DNA from: Clostridia bacterium
GTDB taxonomy: Bacteria; Bacillota; Clostridia; Oscillospirales; CAG-382
Length of the DNA: 7,566 bases
Assembly: GCA_017397605.1 (NCBI GenBank)
Contig: JAFQII010000237.1
Coordinates: forward strand, 1-7,566
Direction of reading: 5' to 3'
Numbering within the stretch: position 1 is the stretch's first letter; each line of letters starts with the position of its first letter. The notes under the pieces were generated by a model. It saw only the letters and a list, made by a program, of their open reading frames with translations, was not told the origin of the DNA and did not search any database. The position numbers and the translations under genes are program-made. Shown here piece by piece: positions 5,445 through 7,566 of this stretch.

Positions 5445-6500
5445 TTACAAATTGGAAAGCCGTTCTTTGATGTTCAAATAACGAGGTGTATCCTTGATCG
5501 AGGCAAACACCGCATCATTGTGATTGAGATATCTCAAATACGTGTGGCCGAGTGTTTCGTCAGTGCTCTTGGCAATATTGGATAGATCGACCTTGACCTT
5601 GTTTACAAGTAAGGATGTGTGAGAGATCGCGTGGAAGCTTTGATAGCCTTCAAAATGCATAATGGCTTGCTCAAGCTCCTGCATCGCTCTGTCAAACAAC
5701 TTTTGCTTGCCGCTTTCAAGTGCCATAAAGAAGCTGATTCTTCCAAGGCGATCGTGCCAAAAACCAAAATCCTTTTCCGAGAAGATCATATGGATCATGT
5801 CATATAGGGTATTCCACATAGAGTGCTTTTCCTCGTTAGTGTATCCCGCCTCTTTGCAGTCGATCAAATACTTCATGTATAGATACATACGATCGCAAAC
5901 CTTCCAAATATATTTTTGGCAGTGCTCCACCAGCTCGTCACCCTCAAGGACATGCAAACGCAGATCCATAGCGGGCGGGATCATATCTGCATACTGCAAA
6001 GCCTTTTCTTTGTTGCCGTGGTGCAGATACGTGTAACACAGACATTGAATCGTGCCCGTGCGGAATTGCATATTTGTCGAGTTCAAAAGCTGTTCGCCCA
6101 GTGCTACGATCTCGTCAAAGCTTTCATCAACGTAGCCATTTTGCAAAACTCTCATCAAGTAATAACGAATAGTCTCATCGTTCGGATATTTCTTCTGCAT
6201 TGCACGGCAGAGATGTAGTCTTTCTTCTGTTTTTCCTTGGCTGTGAAATTCTGCGTACTTGGCTGTAAATTCTTTGATCTCGGATTGCTTTTTGCTTTTG
6301 GCAATATCAATTTCAAGAAGGACATCCGCGCTGACCTCAAAAATATTTGCTAATACGGGAAGGTGTGAAATATCGGGAGCGGTCTTGTCACGTTCCCATT
6401 GTGAAACAGCATTGGTGGATACACCGAGTAATTCGGCAAGTTGTTCTTGCGTAATATTTCTGTCACGACGAAGTTTTTTGATTGTAGTTCCGATAGACAT
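5445..6500 (-). CDS. XRE-family HTH regulator with TPR-like C-terminal domain
   Basis: A 351-residue cytoplasmic DNA-binding protein. Residues 6-60 are a canonical XRE/Cro-CI helix-turn-helix: LRRDRNITQEQLAELLGVS, then TNAVSQWERDKTAPD for operator recognition, ending in LPVLANIFEVSADVLLEID. Residues ~70-351 are almost wholly helical, with paired amphipathic helices (for example RYYLMRVLQNGYVDESFDEIV style and YTYLHHGNKEKALQYADMI), as in TPR-type sensor domains of Firmicute regulators that bind peptides or partner proteins. No membrane segment or enzyme motif is seen. The ATG at 6500 is preferred over the one at 6506: GGAG at 6508-6511 lies 7 bases before the former but only 1 before the latter. 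It is a single gene converging on the CARF nuclease gene. A 14-bp palindrome in its leader may be an autoregulatory operator. Target genes and ligand are unknown. Confidence 0.87.
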   Translation of the reverse strand: MSIGTTIKKLRRDRNITQEQLAELLGVSTNAVSQWERDKTAPDISHLPVLANIFEVSADVLLEIDIAKSKKQSEIKEFTAKYAEFHSQGKTEERLHLCRAMQKKYPNDETIRYYLMRVLQNGYVDESFDEIVALGEQLLNSTNMQFRTGTIQCLCYTYLHHGNKEKALQYADMIPPAMDLRLHVLEGDELVEHCQKYIWKVCDRMYLYMKYLIDCKEAGYTNEEKHSMWNTLYDMIHMIFSEKDFGFWHDRLGRISFFMALESGKQKLFDRAMQELEQAIMHFEGYQSFHAISHTSLLVNKVKVDLSNIAKSTDETLGHTYLRYLNHNDAVFASIKDTPRYLNIKERLSNL

Positions 6501-6514
6501 AATCATTCTCCTTT
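6500..6514 (-). promoter_or_regulatory. ribosome binding site deciding the XRE start
   Basis: AAAGGAG on the minus strand (6508-6514) lies 7 bases from the ATG ending at 6500, but only 1 base from the upstream in-frame ATG at 6506, which is too close for initiation. Confidence 0.7.
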
Positions 6515-6523
6515 GTGTTCATT

Positions 6524-6537
6524 CAAAAGCGCTTTTG
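6524..6537. promoter_or_regulatory. 14-bp perfect palindrome upstream of the XRE gene
   Basis: CAAAAGCGCTTTTG is a perfect inverted repeat 24 bases before the XRE start codon. It is a plausible operator for the XRE protein itself. Its AAAGCGCTTT core also resembles a CcpA cre site, so a catabolite regulator of the LacI family is an alternative. Confidence 0.45.
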
Positions 6538-6624
6538 TACCCTAATGATACACATCTTTTTTCGATTTTCACACCAAGTATTTTACGAATATCATTCAAT
6601 TCATACTTTAGTTTTTACAGTAAT

Positions 6625-6653
6625 AGTTTATCACAAAATCAAAAGACAATCAA
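6625..6653 (-). promoter_or_regulatory. likely promoter of the XRE gene
   Basis: On the minus strand TTGATT (6648-6653) is followed after 17 bases by TAAACT (6625-6630) with an upstream TG. It would give a leader of about 118 bases. The AT-rich region contains other weak -10-like sequences, such as TATCAT near 6550, so the true start could be closer. Confidence 0.45.
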
Positions 6654-6667
6654 TATAAAATTGACGC

Positions 6668-6706
6668 ACCTGCTTTATCGCAGGTACGCCAAGTGGCTCT
6701 TTTTTT
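6668..6706. other. hairpin and T tract in gene-free spacer
   Basis: ACCTGC (6668-6673) and GCAGGT (6680-6685) form a 6-bp stem. A smaller GCC/GGC stem (6688-6697) and seven T residues (6700-6706) follow on the plus strand. It looks like a plus-strand terminator, yet no plus-strand gene precedes it within 1.2 kb. On the minus strand the T tract is an A tract upstream of the XRE promoter. Confidence 0.35.
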
Positions 6707-6730
6707 GGCAATGGATTTTCTTTGGAGATT

Positions 6731-6767
6731 CACAAGAACCTTTCTTCTAAAAAGAAAGGTTCTTGTG
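6731..6767. repeat. 16-bp perfect-stem hairpin downstream of tag
   Basis: CACAAGAACCTTTCTT (6731-6746) pairs exactly with 6752-6767 around CTAAA. It lies 33 bases after the tag stop on the minus strand and has no T tract, so it is either a non-canonical terminator/3' stabiliser or a dispersed gene-end element. A further AGGAC/GTCCT hairpin (6780-6792) lies between it and the stop. Confidence 0.6.
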
Positions 6768-6799
6768 CAGGAGTTCAAGAGGACGGAGTCCTTTTGCAT

Positions 6800-7345
6800 T
6801 CAGACGCTCAAAAAGCAACTCTTTTCGTGGGAGTTGATCGCGCCGACGGCTTGCAGGTAGGCGTATATGATCGTCGAGCCGACGAATTTCATTCCGCGTC
6901 TGCGCAAGTCATAAGAAAGCGCATCCGACAGCGCGTTGGTGGTCTTGTCCGTTTCGCACAGCACCTCGCCGTGGGTAAAGGTGCGCAGGTACGCGTCAAA
7001 CGAGCCGAATTCCGACACGATGGCGAGAAAAATTTTGCTGTTTTCCACCGTGGCGCGGATTTTGAGACGGTTGCGGATGATGCCCTTGTTGCGTGTCAGC
7101 TCGTCGATCTTTCGTTCGTCATACGCGCTGATCTTGTGCGCGTCAAAGCCGTCAAACGCCGTTCGGAAATTCTCGCGCTTGTTCAGCACGCACTCCCACG
7201 AAAGCCCTGCCTGAAACGACTCTAAAATCAGCATCTCAAACAAGTATCCGTCGTCGAACCGCGGCACGCCCCACTCCGCGTCGTGATACGCAACGTATAG
7301 CGGATTTTTGAGGTTGCACCACGCACAGCGCTTGTGTTGGTTCAT
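6800..7345 (-). CDS. tag: DNA-3-methyladenine glycosylase I
   Basis: A 181-residue base-excision-repair enzyme that removes 3-methyladenine from alkylated DNA. It aligns by eye with E. coli Tag along its full length: RCAWCNLKNPLYVAYHDAEWGVP at the N terminus, LFEMLILESFQAGLSWECVLNKRENFR, GIIRNRLKIRA, ASDAL-like SDALSYDLRRRGMKFVGSTIIYAYLQAVGAINSH at the C terminus. The zinc ligands correspond to Cys7, His21, His173 and Cys177 with the family's His-x3-Cys spacing. Glu42 and Trp50 match the base-recognition residues. The ATG at 7345 has AAGGAG about 7 bases upstream. The start overlaps the stop of the transporter gene by 4 bp (ATGA), so the two are probably co-transcribed and translationally coupled. 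No SOS-type box was noticed in view, though the operon promoter lies outside the window. Confidence 0.96.
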   Translation of the reverse strand: MNQHKRCAWCNLKNPLYVAYHDAEWGVPRFDDGYLFEMLILESFQAGLSWECVLNKRENFRTAFDGFDAHKISAYDERKIDELTRNKGIIRNRLKIRATVENSKIFLAIVSEFGSFDAYLRTFTHGEVLCETDKTTNALSDALSYDLRRRGMKFVGSTIIYAYLQAVGAINSHEKSCFLSV

Positions 7346-7566
7346 AGCTGTCTCCTTTTCTTCTTAAAAATCGGCTCGTCCCCCGCGCAGAGCCAAGCTC
7401 CAACCGCCATGGCGGCAAGGGAGATGAAGTAGGTCACCTTGGGCATCTCGCGGAAGATGACGAGGGAAAGAAGTGTGCCGATGAAGGGCGCAACGGCGTA
7501 GTAAGCACTGGTCCGTGCCGCGCCAAGGATTCTCTGTGCGTACACGTAAAAGAAGATGCTCAGCCC
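7342..7566 (-). CDS. EamA/DMT-family membrane transporter (3' part only)
   Basis: Only the last 74 codons are inside the window. The visible residues run GLSIFFYVYAQR, then ARTSAYYAVAPFIGTLLSLVIFRE and a final hydrophobic helix FISLAAMAVGAWL with a basic tail KKKRRQL. The pattern of a conserved residue set in front of APFIGTLLSL and the (F/L)xE that ends it is typical of the second EamA repeat of drug/metabolite transporters, with two C-terminal membrane helices. The frame is open to the window edge. The stop overlaps the tag start by 4 bp. The substrate cannot be told. Confidence 0.85.
   Translation of the reverse strand, partial: GLSIFFYVYAQRILGAARTSAYYAVAPFIGTLLSLVIFREMPKVTYFISLAAMAVGAWLCAGDEPIFKKKRRQL

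Larger units (their letters stand above)
6507..6799. other. gene-free spacer between XRE gene and tag
   Basis: About 290 AT-rich bases with no supportable coding region on either strand. Contents: the XRE leader with palindrome, a likely XRE promoter, a 6-bp hairpin with T tract, a 16-bp hairpin and a small hairpin at the tag end. Confidence 0.7.

Noticed and set aside
1..7566. CRISPR array, cas genes, tRNA or rRNA
   Set aside because: No regularly spaced direct repeats, no Cas motif other than the CARF nuclease, and no cloverleaf or rRNA-like sequence were seen.

Overview
The window looks like chromosomal DNA from an anaerobic Firmicute, probably a Clostridia/Oscillospiraceae-type gut lineage. 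This is inferred from purine-rich GGAGG ribosome sites, sigma-A-type TTGACA/TATAAT-like promoters, hairpin-plus-T-tract terminators, moderately GC-rich genes with AT-rich spacers, and the protein families present. No rRNA, tRNA, CRISPR array, transposase or phage gene was found.

Layout. (1) 1-1369, plus strand: the 3' part of a GH13 alpha-glucosidase of the oligo-1,6-glucosidase/trehalose-6-phosphate hydrolase type; its 5' end lies outside. (2) 1370-1473: a gene-end spacer with two hairpins and a terminator that works in both directions. (3) 3821 down to 1474, minus strand: a three-gene operon in the order membrane protein A, ECF-type sigma factor, membrane protein B. A and B are paralogues of identical length (282 aa). 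They share about 80 % of residues over the cytoplasmic part, the membrane helix and the juxtamembrane segment, but have strongly diverged ectodomains. The likely role is regulation of the sigma factor by two alternative single-pass sensors. (4) 3822-4028: a divergent promoter region with two good sigma-A promoters. (5) 4029-5294, plus strand: a stand-alone DUF1887/Card1-Can2-like protein with a CARF sensor domain and a C-terminal PD-(D/E)xK-type nuclease domain. No CRISPR or cas gene is in view. (6) 5295-5444: a 13-bp-stem REP-like palindrome followed by a strong terminator. (7) 6500 down to 5445, minus strand: an XRE/HTH regulator with a long helical, TPR-like C-terminal domain. (8) 6507-6799: a gene-free spacer with a promoter, a 14-bp palindrome and several hairpins. 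(9) 7566 down to 6800, minus strand: the 3' end of an EamA/DMT transporter gene overlapping by 4 bp the start of tag (3-methyladenine DNA glycosylase I).

The two most interesting parts are the sensor-sigma-sensor operon and the divergent, apparently orphan CARF nuclease. They share an intergenic promoter region, but nothing in the sequence proves a functional link. The remaining genes look like ordinary metabolic, regulatory and repair genes.
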